Below are positions 33,033-41,063 of a stretch of 64,000 nt of DNA, in pieces. This DNA is from Cyanobium sp. ATX 6A2 (GTDB lineage: Bacteria > Cyanobacteriota > Cyanobacteriia > PCC-6307 > Cyanobiaceae). The notes beneath the pieces are model-generated. The model did no database searches. It had not been told where the DNA came from and saw nothing but the letters and a program-made list of their open reading frames with translations. Numbering within the stretch: the first letter of the stretch is position 1; every line of letters begins with the position of its first letter. Location of the stretch: NCBI RefSeq assembly GCF_024346355.1, contig NZ_JAGQCU010000005.1, forward strand, positions 62,001-126,000, read 5' to 3'. Made by a program: the position numbers and the translations under genes.

Positions 33033-33776
33033 TCAGCGCCTCGGCACCGGCAGGCGCAGCCAGGCCACCAGGCCGGCCAGCAGTCCCAGGGGGGCCAGGC
33101 GGGAGGCCAGCCGCCAGCCCGGATTACCGGGTCGCAGCAGCTGCACCTCGCTCACGTACAGGGTTTCGCAGGCGCCATTGCCGGTGTCGTCGCGGCTGAT
33201 GCTGGTGCCGCGTCGGTAGCCCTGGCCGAGTTTGTGGCTATAGCTGGCCAGGTAGCCGCGCAGGGCGATCTGATCACCGCGGCGCAGGTCGCTCAGCTGC
33301 CGGCGCAGGTTGGGATCCACCGCCAGGAGGTGGTTGTTGGAGAGGGCACGAGGCACAAAGGCCCGGGCGGGCTCCGCCGCGGCAAAGCGCACATAACAGG
33401 TGAACTCACCGCTGTGGAAGCGAGCCTGGCGGTAGCTGCCGTTGGCGGCGTTCTCCCCCCAGACCACGCACACGTCCTTGACGTTGAGCCGGTCGTTGGC
33501 GCGGGTGTGGAAGGTGCGGGGGCGCCACCACGACGCGGTGACGTGCTCACTCACCACCAGACCCTCGATGGCGTAGCTGAACTCGGGTTCCACGCTGTAG
33601 GTGATGCCCTCCAGCTCCACCGTGAACGGGGCGCGATCGGTGGGCCATTGGCGGGGCTCCTGGCGCAGGCTGGCATCGAGCCGATCGGCGGGCGGCAGCG
33701 AGCGGGCACGCCAGCTGGCCAGAGGCCAGAAGGCGAGCGCCCCCAGCAGCCATACATAGACGAGTCGATAGGCCAA
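33033..33776 (-). CDS. Membrane protein of unknown function with two flanking helices
   Basis: 247 residues. A hydrophobic N-terminal helix (LVYVWLLGALAFWPLASW) and a C-terminal helix (LAPLGLLAGLVAWL) flank a soluble domain of about 190 residues. That domain contains FSYAIEGLVVSEHVTASWW, NVKDVCVVWGENAANGSY, CYVRFAAAEPARAF and RGDQIALRGYLASYSH, a beta-rich pattern resembling OB-like or nickel-binding accessory proteins. No family named with confidence. It precedes DUF3598 on the strand. The 453-base region upstream carries no recognised gene. Confidence 0.6.
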   Translation of the reverse strand: MAYRLVYVWLLGALAFWPLASWRARSLPPADRLDASLRQEPRQWPTDRAPFTVELEGITYSVEPEFSYAIEGLVVSEHVTASWWRPRTFHTRANDRLNVKDVCVVWGENAANGSYRQARFHSGEFTCYVRFAAAEPARAFVPRALSNNHLLAVDPNLRRQLSDLRRGDQIALRGYLASYSHKLGQGYRRGTSISRDDTGNGACETLYVSEVQLLRPGNPGWRLASRLAPLGLLAGLVAWLRLPVPRR

Positions 33777-34229
33777 GGCCGCCGCCGGAAACCTTCCCAG
33801 CCTGGCGTCGCCCCTCCGCCCCGGCCTTCATGAAGGGACCTTGATGAAGGGCTGTTGCCGCCGGTGAAGAGGCGTGTCGCCAGCGGCCCGGGGCCTTGCT
33901 GAAAGCCGCCTTTGGTCCGATTGTGATCTCAGCGGCCCCCAGGGGCATCTGCCCCGAAGCCGCCTTCCAGGAGCGCACCGTCGCTCCGTCGTGAGGAGCG
34001 CCCTGACGCTCTGGCCCCTGCTCCAACAGTCTCAGACGACATCCGGTTTCCAGACCCGCCCTTCGTGAGCGGGCCATCCCCGATGCACCGCCCCAGGTGC
34101 CCGCGGGCCAACGGAAGCCCATCTGGATCCCACGGCCCCAGGTGCCTGCGTCAGGAGTTCCTCCCTCACCATGCGAATCCAGCCCGGGGCCCCCACCCCG
34201 GGCTTTCGCCTGGGGAGCCCTGGGGGCCT
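33777..34229. other. 453-base intergenic stretch with no recognised gene
   Basis: No coding frame with credible composition was found on either strand. The stretch holds a perfect 9-bp hairpin: AGCCCGGGG at 34181-34189 with CCCCGGGCT at 34196-34204, followed on the plus strand by TTTCG. It also holds a pair of near-identical copies of GCCCCAGGTGCC at about 34092 and 34137. Both short elements could belong to an unrecognised RNA or to the end of the minus-strand gene at 34230. tmRNA, RNase P RNA and SRP RNA signatures were looked for and not seen. Confidence 0.5.
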
Positions 34230-34571
34230 CTAATGCAGGTGCGGATGGCGGTGGCCATGGCGGCTGTCGGAGTGGCGATCGTCGCAGTGGCGGCAGCGGC
34301 GAGGGCCCGAGGCCATCGGCCGGCCGCACTCGGGGCACGGCACCCGGTAGGCGATGTGCCGGCGTTGATGCTCCTGGCCCAGAACGTCGACCTCCAGCAC
34401 CACCCACTCGATGAAGGTGTTGCCGTCCCGGTCGGTGCCGCTGCGGATGGCGTCCACCTGACGCCAGGTGCCGAACAGGGGCTCATGGGGATGATCCTGT
34501 TCCCGGCGCAGGGCGTGTTCCACGAGCTCCCAGGGGCAGCCGCCGACGCTGGCCGCGGTGGGGTAGAGCAT
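34230..34571 (-). CDS. Small zinc-ribbon protein with a His-rich tail
   Basis: 113 residues. A zinc-ribbon-like pair CPECG and CRHC (12 residues apart) is followed by a terminal stretch of 17 residues with six histidines (RHSDSRHGHRHPHLH). The N-terminal part contains ALRREQDHPHEPLFG and DRDGNTFIEWVVLEVDVLG. Metal binding is likely; a nickel or zinc store, chaperone or sensor is possible, with no family known. It is 41 bases downstream of marC on the same strand and faces the intergenic region. Confidence 0.55.
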   Translation of the reverse strand: MLYPTAASVGGCPWELVEHALRREQDHPHEPLFGTWRQVDAIRSGTDRDGNTFIEWVVLEVDVLGQEHQRRHIAYRVPCPECGRPMASGPRRCRHCDDRHSDSRHGHRHPHLH

Positions 34572-34612
34572 GGAGCGCCTGACAGGCCTGAAAAAAATCT
34601 AGCGACGCCGGC

Positions 34613-35224
34613 TCAGCCAGCCAGGGCCGGGAAGCTCTCGCGCAGGCCGCTCACCAGCATCTGGGTGGCCACCGAGGCGATCAGCACCCCCATCAACCGC
34701 GAGATCAGCCGGACCCGCAGCTCCCCCAGGCTGCGCTGCAAGCGGATGGCGCTGGCCAGCACCAGGAACACCACCAGGGCGAGCACGGCAATCACGGCGC
34801 TGAGCACCAGGCGACCGATGGCGTCGGGCGGGGCCTCCGCCACCACCAGGGAGATGGTGCCGGGCCCGGCCAGCATCGGCAGGCCGATGGGCACCACCGC
34901 CAGCAGCCGGGCGTCGTCGTCGTGGTCGGGGGCGAGGCTGGGTGGGCTGACCACCGCGATGCCGTCGATCAGACGCAGGCCGTAGGGCAGCAGGATCAGG
35001 CCACCGGCGATGCGGAAAGCCGGCAGGCTGATGCCGAAGAGGTCCAGCAACGGCTGGCCCCACCAGCAGGAGAGCAGCAGGGTCACCAGAAAGGTGGTGG
35101 CCGCCAGGCGGCCGATGCGCCGCACGCGCGCCGGGTTGGCATTGGCCGCCTCGATCACCACCGGCAGCACGCCGATCGGATCGGTGAGCGCCACCAGGCC
35201 CACGGCGGTGTTGATCAGAGACAT
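34613..35224 (-). CDS. MarC-family inner-membrane protein
   Basis: 203 residues with six hydrophobic helices. DPIGVLPVVIEA near the N-terminus, FRIAGGLILLPYGLRLIDG and LAVVPIGLPMLAGPGTISLV are the family's conserved positions (DP-x-G-x-x-P and P-x-x-x-P-x-x-x-G-P-G). The family is UPF0056; some members have been tied to multiple-antibiotic resistance loci by position, but a transport substrate is not established. It is divergent from the HAD phosphatase gene at 35297, with 72 bases between starts. Confidence 0.88.
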   Translation of the reverse strand: MSLINTAVGLVALTDPIGVLPVVIEAANANPARVRRIGRLAATTFLVTLLLSCWWGQPLLDLFGISLPAFRIAGGLILLPYGLRLIDGIAVVSPPSLAPDHDDDARLLAVVPIGLPMLAGPGTISLVVAEAPPDAIGRLVLSAVIAVLALVVFLVLASAIRLQRSLGELRVRLISRLMGVLIASVATQMLVSGLRESFPALAG

Positions 35225-35296
35225 CAGAAACGGTTGACAACGCCACTGCCATCACAGCCCGGCTTCGCCAGGCTGGCCGCGATCGATGGGCTGGTG

Positions 35297-36079
35297 ATGG
35301 ACGGGAAGGCAACACCGCCCGCGGCCCTGCTGCTCGACCTCAACGGCGTGCTCTTCGACGAGCAGGGCGTGGTGAGCGGGGCGGTGGACAGCGTGCGCGA
35401 GGCGCGAGGGCGCGGGCTGGCCATCCGCTACGTGACCAACACCGCCACCCGCCACCACGACAGCCTGCGCCAGGAGCTCGAAGCCATGGGCTTTCCGGTG
35501 CAGCCCGGCGAGCTGTTCACCGCGCCCCTGGCGGCCCTCGGCTGGCTTGAGCGCCGGCAGCGGCGACCCTTCTGCCTGGTGCATGACGCGATCGCCCCCC
35601 TGTTTTTGGAGCTGAGCGCCGTGGAGGGGGGCGACGGCCCCGACTGCGTGCTGCTCGGCGATGCCCGCGATCAGCTCTCCTACGCCAACCTCAACTGCGC
35701 CCTGGAGCTGTTGCTCGACGGCGCGCCGCTGATCGGCATCGGCATGAACCGCCGCTTCCGCGAAGGGGGGCACTGGCTGCTCGATGCCGGGGCCTTCATC
35801 CGGGCGCTGGAGTACGGCGCCAACTGCAGCGCCACGGTGATGGGCAAGCCCTCGCCCGCGTTCTACCGGGAGCTGGTGGACTCCCTCGGCCTGCAGCCGG
35901 GGCAGTGCCTGATGGTGGGCGACGACGTGGAGGCCGACGTGGCCGGGGCGATGGCCTGCGGGCTGCAGGCGGTGCTCACCCAGACCGGCAAGTACCGCCC
36001 GGACGATCGCGAGCTGCTGCCCCCCGGGGCCGGCCTGATTCCCAGCCTGGCGGGGCTGGGGGAGCTGCTGGGCTGGTGA
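35297..36079 (+). CDS. HAD-IIA family phosphatase (LHPP/NagD-like)
   Basis: 260 residues from the ATG at 35297. Motif I LLLDLNGVLFDE, the type IIA cap region (threonine/asparagine in YVTNTATRHH), conserved lysine in VMGKPSPAFY and the acidic motif LMVGDDVEADVAGAMACGL are present. The second residue of motif I that is usually Asp is Asn (DLN), as in the LHPP-type branch (DIS), so inorganic pyrophosphate or phospholysine/phosphohistidine substrates are possible. Cytoplasmic. It ends 9 bases before the convergent ArdC-like gene. Confidence 0.82.
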   Translation: MDGKATPPAALLLDLNGVLFDEQGVVSGAVDSVREARGRGLAIRYVTNTATRHHDSLRQELEAMGFPVQPGELFTAPLAALGWLERRQRRPFCLVHDAIAPLFLELSAVEGGDGPDCVLLGDARDQLSYANLNCALELLLDGAPLIGIGMNRRFREGGHWLLDAGAFIRALEYGANCSATVMGKPSPAFYRELVDSLGLQPGQCLMVGDDVEADVAGAMACGLQAVLTQTGKYRPDDRELLPPGAGLIPSLAGLGELLGW

Positions 36080-36088
36080 GGCCCAGGG

Positions 36089-37093
36089 TCAGCCGGCGCC
36101 ATCGGCTGGCTCCGGACAGATCAGATCGGCGGCCTTGCGGGCATCGCTGAGCACCTGCAGCAGCACCCGGGGCGATTCGCGCAGCAGGGCGATCCAGCCC
36201 CCCAGGTAGGCGGCGTGGTTGGCCATGGCACTGCCGATCTCCAGCCGATCGCCGAGCAGCACGGCTCCCAGCTCGGCCACCAGCTCCTCACGGGCATAGG
36301 CCCGCCCGCCATCGCCGCCGCTGCCCATGCCGCCGGAGAGATCGCGGGCCAGCCGCGAACGATGGCCGGTGGAGTGGATCGCCTCATGGGCCCAGGTGGC
36401 ATAGAGGGCCGCCGGGCGATGGAATGCCGAACGCTCCGGCAACCGGATGCGATCCGGGCCGGGCAGGTAGCAGGCGCGATCGCCCGCAAAGCCCACCGGC
36501 ACGGGCCAGGCGGCCAGCACCGTCTCGGCGGCCGCCAGCCGCTGCGGCTCGGGCCGGGCTTGGGCCCCCTCCGCCTGGCGCCGTGCCTGCACCAGAGCGG
36601 GGAGGCCCTCGCCCTCCAGATCGGCCACGTTGAACAGCGGCAGCGGCCGGTAGCTCACCCAGCGGCACCCGCCCTCCGGGGCGGTGTCGGTGCGGGCGGT
36701 GTTGGCGGTGTTGGCGGTGGCAGGGTCAGTGCCCTCAGCCTGGGCGCCAGCGGCCAAGCGGCCCTCCCCGCCCTGATGCAGCTGGGGCCGCAGCACGTGC
36801 ACGGCTTTGCTGCCCCGGCGGGGCACGAGGCCATGGGCCCGGGCCTCGACATAGCCGCACCAGTAGGGAAGGGCTGATCCACAGCGGTGCAGGCCCAGGC
36901 CGAGCAGCACCGGATTGGCCCCGCGGTAGCGGCGACCGGAGAACAGATTCACGTGGTGGCCGGGGCCGGCGGCATCCCACTCGCGGCGCCAGGGGGTGGT
37001 GCCGGCCTCGAGCTGGGCGATCAGGGCGGCAACGAGCTTCTCCTCCGGGGTGGCCGGCGCAACGGCAGATCGGGGGCGGGCGGCAGGGGCCAT
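36089..37093 (-). CDS. ArdC-like protein: ssDNA-binding domain plus zincin-like metallopeptidase domain
   Basis: 334 residues. The N-terminal ArdC-like ssDNA-binding region includes LVAALIAQLEAGTTPWRREW, NLFSGRRYRGANPVLLGL and the YWCGY segment. A Thr/Ala/Asn-rich linker (around 120-140, partly repeated ANTANTARTD) leads to a peptidase domain with the zinc motif HEAIHSTGH and downstream YAREELVAELGAVLL as the third ligand region. ArdC proteins protect conjugating DNA from type I restriction. Here the gene sits between chromosomal housekeeping genes without transfer genes nearby. Its role in this host is unknown. Confidence 0.78.
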   Translation of the reverse strand: MAPAARPRSAVAPATPEEKLVAALIAQLEAGTTPWRREWDAAGPGHHVNLFSGRRYRGANPVLLGLGLHRCGSALPYWCGYVEARAHGLVPRRGSKAVHVLRPQLHQGGEGRLAAGAQAEGTDPATANTANTARTDTAPEGGCRWVSYRPLPLFNVADLEGEGLPALVQARRQAEGAQARPEPQRLAAAETVLAAWPVPVGFAGDRACYLPGPDRIRLPERSAFHRPAALYATWAHEAIHSTGHRSRLARDLSGGMGSGGDGGRAYAREELVAELGAVLLGDRLEIGSAMANHAAYLGGWIALLRESPRVLLQVLSDARKAADLICPEPADGAG

Positions 37094-37233
37094 CGGGGGC
37101 AGCGGCAGAGAGCGGCAAGCGCCGGCGCGGCCAGGGACAGGCGCGGGCCGGGGGGCTCACAACAACCAATGCCCCGGGCGTCCCATCCCCGGAGGCGCCA
37201 GGCTGGTGGGCAGCATTTGCGTTCAGGCAGCTG

Positions 37234-38007
37234 ATGGCGCAGCAGGCCACCCCCAGCACGGCCGCCCCCCCGGCACCGGCAGCACTGCTGGAGGCCCTGG
37301 CTGCCATCCCGGGAATGGAGGCAGGCCAGCGGCGCCTGGTGCTGCTGTGGGGCCAGCTGGGGGACTTCGACAGCCTCGAATATGCCCAGGCCCTGGTGCC
37401 ACGGCTGCCGACCCTGGAGGCCGCCCGCATCGCCGTGCAGGCGTTCGGCATCGGCAACGGGGCCGGCCGCGATCGTTTCTGCGCCTTCACCGGCTTCCCG
37501 CCGCAGCGGCTCCAGGTGCGGCCCGACGCACAGCTGCACCGGGCCCTCGATCTCTATGCCGGGCTGCAGCTGCCCATCGGGGCCTGGGGCAATCTGCTGC
37601 TGATGTGCGCCGGCATCGGCTCAGCGGGCACCCTGCGGGAGGTGCTGCGCGGCTACACGGGCGACCGCCGCGCCCCCCAGCGGATCGCCGATGACGCGGT
37701 GATCGAGGCGCCACCGCTGCCGCCGATCCGCGGATCCCTGTTCGCCCGGGCCGGCGGCAGGGGCTTCCTGCGGCCGTTCGAGCTGGCCACGATCCGCCTG
37801 CGCAACATGGGCGAGGTGCTGAGCCACTGGCGCACCTACGTGCCCTGCGAGGATGCCCTTCCCCAGCGGGGCGGCACCTGGCTGCTGGCCGAGGACGACA
37901 CCCTGCTGTACCACCACCGGGATCCCGGGATCCTGGCCTTCTCGGAAACGATGGCCCAGCCTCTGAGCTTCCTCGAGCCCCATCTGCGGTCCCCCCTTGA
38001 TGGCTGA
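37234..38007 (+). CDS. Peroxiredoxin-like (AhpC-TSA_2/PRXL2 type) protein
   Basis: 257 residues. It begins with a Pro/Ala linker and then GQRRLVLLWGQLGDFDSLEYA with RIAVQAFGIGNGAGRDRFCA and FTGFPPQRLQVRPDAQLH, which is the layout of the PRXL2-like thioredoxin-fold family. The paired cysteines of classical peroxiredoxins are not at the usual site; cysteines present are in RFCAFTG, LLLMCAGIG and YVPCEDALP. A C-terminal strand DDTLLYHHRDPGILAFSETM ends the domain. The family assignment is by general pattern, and catalysis is unproven. Confidence 0.55.
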   Translation: MAQQATPSTAAPPAPAALLEALAAIPGMEAGQRRLVLLWGQLGDFDSLEYAQALVPRLPTLEAARIAVQAFGIGNGAGRDRFCAFTGFPPQRLQVRPDAQLHRALDLYAGLQLPIGAWGNLLLMCAGIGSAGTLREVLRGYTGDRRAPQRIADDAVIEAPPLPPIRGSLFARAGGRGFLRPFELATIRLRNMGEVLSHWRTYVPCEDALPQRGGTWLLAEDDTLLYHHRDPGILAFSETMAQPLSFLEPHLRSPLDG

Positions 38008-38032
38008 CTGCAGCGCCCGGCGGTGGAGCCCG

Positions 38033-38038
38033 TAGGGT
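38033..38038 (+). promoter_or_regulatory. Candidate plus-strand -10 box (TAGGGT) upstream of the LpxL-like gene
   Basis: TAGGGT in CGTAGGGTTC, 25 bases past the end of the 37234-38007 gene and 18 bases before the minus-strand tRNA gene's 3' end. Transcription from here would cross the whole tRNA in antisense orientation before reaching the acyltransferase gene at 38128. Confidence 0.35.
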
Positions 38039-38055
38039 TCGCCCGATCAAGCCGA

Positions 38056-38127
<72 letters not shown>

Positions 38128-39153
38128 GTGAATCAAAAGTTACCGCAACCCATCCAGCCCGCCGCCCGCCCGGCGCGACCACGGCGCCGCTGGATCCACG
38201 CCTCCCGTCGCCAACGGCTGCGCTGGTGGGCAGAAGCCCTCCTGTTGCGCCTGTTGCTGCTCCTGCTCCGCGGTCGCCGTCACCACAGCATCGCCAGCGG
38301 CATCCGGCAGGTGGTGCGGCTGGGCCAGCCAGCCCTCGGCCGGCGGCTGGCCACCGCCGAGGCCAACCTCGAGCGCGTGTATGGCACCAGCCTCAGCCCG
38401 GGCCAGCGCCAGCTGCTGGCCCGGCGCTCCCTGGAGAGCTTTTTCCTCTCCTGCCTGGAATCGATCATTGAGCCGGTGCAGCCCAGCCGCATCCATGCCG
38501 AAGGCGAGGGGCTGGAGCCGCTGCTCGCGGCTCGCCAGCCCAACCAGGGCGTGATCATCGCCTCCCTGCACCTGGGCTGCTGGGACCTGGGGCTCCGCTG
38601 GCTGAGCCAGCGCCTGGAGAAGCTGGCAGTGGTGTATCGCCCGGCCCACAACCCGCAGGCCGACCGGTTGCTGAACGCGGCCCGCCGTGCCAACAGCCAA
38701 TGCCACTGGATTTCCCAGTTCGATGTGCGTTCCATGCTCGAGTGGCTGCGCCGGGGTGGTGCCCTGGTGGTGATGACGGATCTCTACGGCGGTCAAAACC
38801 CCCTGCCGGTGGATGTGCTTGGCCTCAGCACCCACGCCCTGCGCACGCCGCTGGCCCTGTCGCAGAAAACCAACGCCCCGATCTACCCCGTGGCCCATGT
38901 ACGCGAGGACAACGGCAGATTCCAGCTGAGCTTCGGCTGGCCCCTGACAGCGGCCCCGGGAGTGGAGGGGCTGGTGCAACAGGCCCAGGCCCTGGCCGAT
39001 TGGCAGGAGCCCCTGATCCAGGCCTACGCCGAGCAGTACTACTGGATCCAGCGGCGCTGGCGCACCGGCGACGGCAGCGGCACCCGCTTGCGGACTCTGG
39101 CGCCGCCGGCCCCCCGAGCCCTGGCCGCAGCCGCTGCTCGGGGCAGGCCCTGA
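38128..39153 (+). CDS. LpxL/HtrB-like lysophospholipid acyltransferase family protein
   Basis: 341 residues if the GTG at 38128 is used; the true start may lie later, as the first base follows the tRNA end directly and the first 30 residues are basic and Pro-rich. The family H-x4-D site is HLGCWD with H148 and D153, in ASLHLGCWDLGLR, and GGALVVMTDLYGG is the conserved loop that follows. A hydrophobic N-terminal helix (ALLLRLLLLLLRGR) anchors it. LpxL-type enzymes add acyl chains to lipid A; most picocyanobacteria carry unusual lipid A, so the acceptor is only inferred. Confidence 0.78.
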   Translation: MNQKLPQPIQPAARPARPRRRWIHASRRQRLRWWAEALLLRLLLLLLRGRRHHSIASGIRQVVRLGQPALGRRLATAEANLERVYGTSLSPGQRQLLARRSLESFFLSCLESIIEPVQPSRIHAEGEGLEPLLAARQPNQGVIIASLHLGCWDLGLRWLSQRLEKLAVVYRPAHNPQADRLLNAARRANSQCHWISQFDVRSMLEWLRRGGALVVMTDLYGGQNPLPVDVLGLSTHALRTPLALSQKTNAPIYPVAHVREDNGRFQLSFGWPLTAAPGVEGLVQQAQALADWQEPLIQAYAEQYYWIQRRWRTGDGSGTRLRTLAPPAPRALAAAAARGRP

Positions 39154-39156
39154 GCG

Positions 39157-39696
39157 GTGGCCAGCGGCCGCGCCCACGACCGCGCCACCTGGCAGCTGGC
39201 CCTGCCCTTCGGCCTGGTGTTCGCCCCGGCCCTGGGGCTGGCGGGGGTGGTGAGCGCCGCCACGGGCTTCCTGGTGGGGGGCCTGCTGCTCTCCCCCGAC
39301 CTCGACACCCGCTCCAACGCCACCCGCCGCTGGGGACCGTTGCGGATGCTGTGGTGGCCCTACCGACACGGGCTGGCGCACCGCTCAGTGCTCTCCCACA
39401 GCCCGCTGCTGGGCACGGCCGGGCGGCTGGCCTACATGGCGGCCCTGGCGCTGCTGGCCTCCGCCCTCCTGGCGACCCTGCCCCTGGGAGTGCCCACACC
39501 CCCCGAGCTGCTCGCCGCCGCCCTGGAGCTGTGGCAACGGCAGCGGCCGCTGCTGCTCAGCGCCCTGGTGGGCCTGGAGGCCAGCAGCTGGCTGCACCTG
39601 ATCCAGGATGGCGACCCGCTGCCGCGGCTGCCCCGGCCGTGGCGCCGCCTGCGGCCACGATCCCGCACCCGTTCCCCCGCCCGCCGCCGCCGATGA
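39157..39696 (+). CDS. DUF2227-type metal-binding membrane protein
   Basis: 179 residues, starting 3 bases after the acyltransferase stop. The first helix is followed by LLLSPDLDTRSNATRRWGPL and YRHGLAHRSVLSHSPLLGTA, with the Asp and His residues arranged as in the DUF2227/YdjM-like metal-dependent membrane hydrolase group (D-x-D plus H-R-x-x-x-H-S). A C-terminal His in WLHLIQDGD completes the set. Function unknown; a membrane phosphohydrolase is plausible. The last codons overlap mazG by ATGA. Confidence 0.72.
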   Translation: MASGRAHDRATWQLALPFGLVFAPALGLAGVVSAATGFLVGGLLLSPDLDTRSNATRRWGPLRMLWWPYRHGLAHRSVLSHSPLLGTAGRLAYMAALALLASALLATLPLGVPTPPELLAAALELWQRQRPLLLSALVGLEASSWLHLIQDGDPLPRLPRPWRRLRPRSRTRSPARRRR

Positions 39697-40613
39697 GTTC
39701 CGACCCCCAGCTGCCGGCCACCCTCCACGCCCTTGCGGAGCTGGTGGCGGTGGTGGCCCGCCTGCGCGATCCCGAAACCGGCTGCCCCTGGGACCTGGAA
39801 CAGACCCACGCCTCCCTGGTGCCCTATGTGCTGGAGGAGGCCCACGAGGTGGCCGATGCCATCCGCCACGGCGACGACCGGCATCTGGAGGAGGAGCTGG
39901 GCGACCTGCTGCTGCAGGTGGTGCTGCACGCCCGCATCGCCAGCGAGGCGGGACGGTTTGATCTCGAGCGCATCGCCCGGGGCCTCAGCGCCAAGCTGAT
40001 CCGTCGCCACCCCCATGTGTTCGGCGGCGCAGAGTGCGGCGACGCCAGCGCCAGGGCGACCGACAGCGCTGCGGTGCACGCCAGCTGGGAGGCGATCAAG
40101 GCGGCTGAGCAACGCCAGCGCGAGGCCGAGCGCCGGGCCGGTGCTGAGGCGACAGCCCCCTCCGCGGCCCCCTCCGCCAGCCCCCTGAGCGACAAGCTGG
40201 CCGGCAAGGTGCGGGGCCAGCCGGCCCTGGCCGGCGCCATGACCATCTCCAGAAAGGCCGCCGCCGCCGGCTTCGAATGGGACGCCATGGCGAGGGTGTG
40301 GGAGAAGGTGCACGAGGAGCTCGACGAGCTCAAGGAGGCGGTGGCCGCGGCCCAGGCAGGCGGCGGCCGGACCCATGCCGAGGAGGAGCTGGGTGACCTG
40401 CTGTTCACCCTGGTGAACGTGGCCCGCTGGTGCGGCCTTGACCCGGAAACGGGCCTGGCCGGCACCAACCGCCGCTTCCTGGATCGCTTCTCGCGGGTGG
40501 AGGCGGCCTTGGGCGGCGAGCTGCAGGGCCGCGGCATCCGCGAGCTGGAGGGGCTGTGGCAGCAAGCCAAGGCCCAGATCCGCGCCGAGCGCGAGGGCGC
40601 CGGCGGGACCTGA
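39693..40613 (+). CDS. mazG: Nucleoside triphosphate pyrophosphohydrolase MazG
   Basis: 306 residues from the ATG at 39693 overlapping the previous stop. Two MazG domains: the first has CPWDLEQTHASLVPYVLEEA with EEELGDLLLQVVLHARIA, the second EVHEELDELKEAV-type (VHEELDELKEAVAAAQAG) with EEELGDLLFTLVNVARWCG. The paired E-x-x-E/D metal sites are intact. A Ser/Pro/Ala linker of about 25 residues (TAPSAAPSASPLSD region) separates the domains. It removes non-canonical or excess NTPs. The DUF2227 gene upstream may share the transcript. Confidence 0.93.
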   Translation: MSSDPQLPATLHALAELVAVVARLRDPETGCPWDLEQTHASLVPYVLEEAHEVADAIRHGDDRHLEEELGDLLLQVVLHARIASEAGRFDLERIARGLSAKLIRRHPHVFGGAECGDASARATDSAAVHASWEAIKAAEQRQREAERRAGAEATAPSAAPSASPLSDKLAGKVRGQPALAGAMTISRKAAAAGFEWDAMARVWEKVHEELDELKEAVAAAQAGGGRTHAEEELGDLLFTLVNVARWCGLDPETGLAGTNRRFLDRFSRVEAALGGELQGRGIRELEGLWQQAKAQIRAEREGAGGT

Positions 40614-40713
40614 GGCCCAGCCCCCTGTGTCCTGCGACACCGGCAGGGCTGCCAGGTGCGCCGGGGCCGCCAGGCTGGGACCAGAGATCCACCGTTCCCG
40701 ACGGCAGCCCGCG

Positions 40714-41001
40714 ATGAGCGACACCCAGCCCGCCCCCACGCCGGATCCCAGCACCCTGATCCCCCCCGACGAGGTGTTCACCGTGTTGCGGGTGGACCCC
40801 GACGGCAGCGCCCAGTTGCTCGACCCCCAGCTGCGCCAGCACGCCGATTCCGAGGGCACGGCCTTCTGGTGCCGGCCCAACCAACCGCTGCAGGCCGGCC
40901 AGCGGGTGCAGGGGATCCTGGAGTTCCACCCCCGCGAGGCGGTGGCGCATCAGCGTCCGCCCTTCTTCACGGTGAACGTGGTGCTGGCTGCTCAGGACTG
41001 A
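40714..41001 (+). CDS. Small conserved hypothetical protein
   Basis: 95 residues from the ATG at 40714. After a Pro/Thr-rich start it contains VFTVLRVDPDGSAQLLDPQL, FWCRPNQPLQAGQRVQGILE and a final PPFFTVNVVLAAQD, a beta-rich small domain. No family known. The gene starts 101 bases after mazG and ends 62 bases before the Coq4 gene. A mazG-to-coq4 operon is possible. An in-frame extension upstream of 40714 would overlap mazG and is less likely. Confidence 0.58.
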   Translation: MSDTQPAPTPDPSTLIPPDEVFTVLRVDPDGSAQLLDPQLRQHADSEGTAFWCRPNQPLQAGQRVQGILEFHPREAVAHQRPPFFTVNVVLAAQD

Positions 41002-41063
41002 GGCCGCGGACGGGAACAGCCGAGGTGAGCGGAGGTGAGCCGTGCTGAGGGAGCCGCACCCGG

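Noticed and set aside
34590-34626. Possible terminator overlapping the marC stop (GCTGGC/GCCGGC with a T run on the minus strand)
   Set aside because: The T run starts about 11 bases past a weak G-U-containing stem, so the geometry does not fit an intrinsic terminator.
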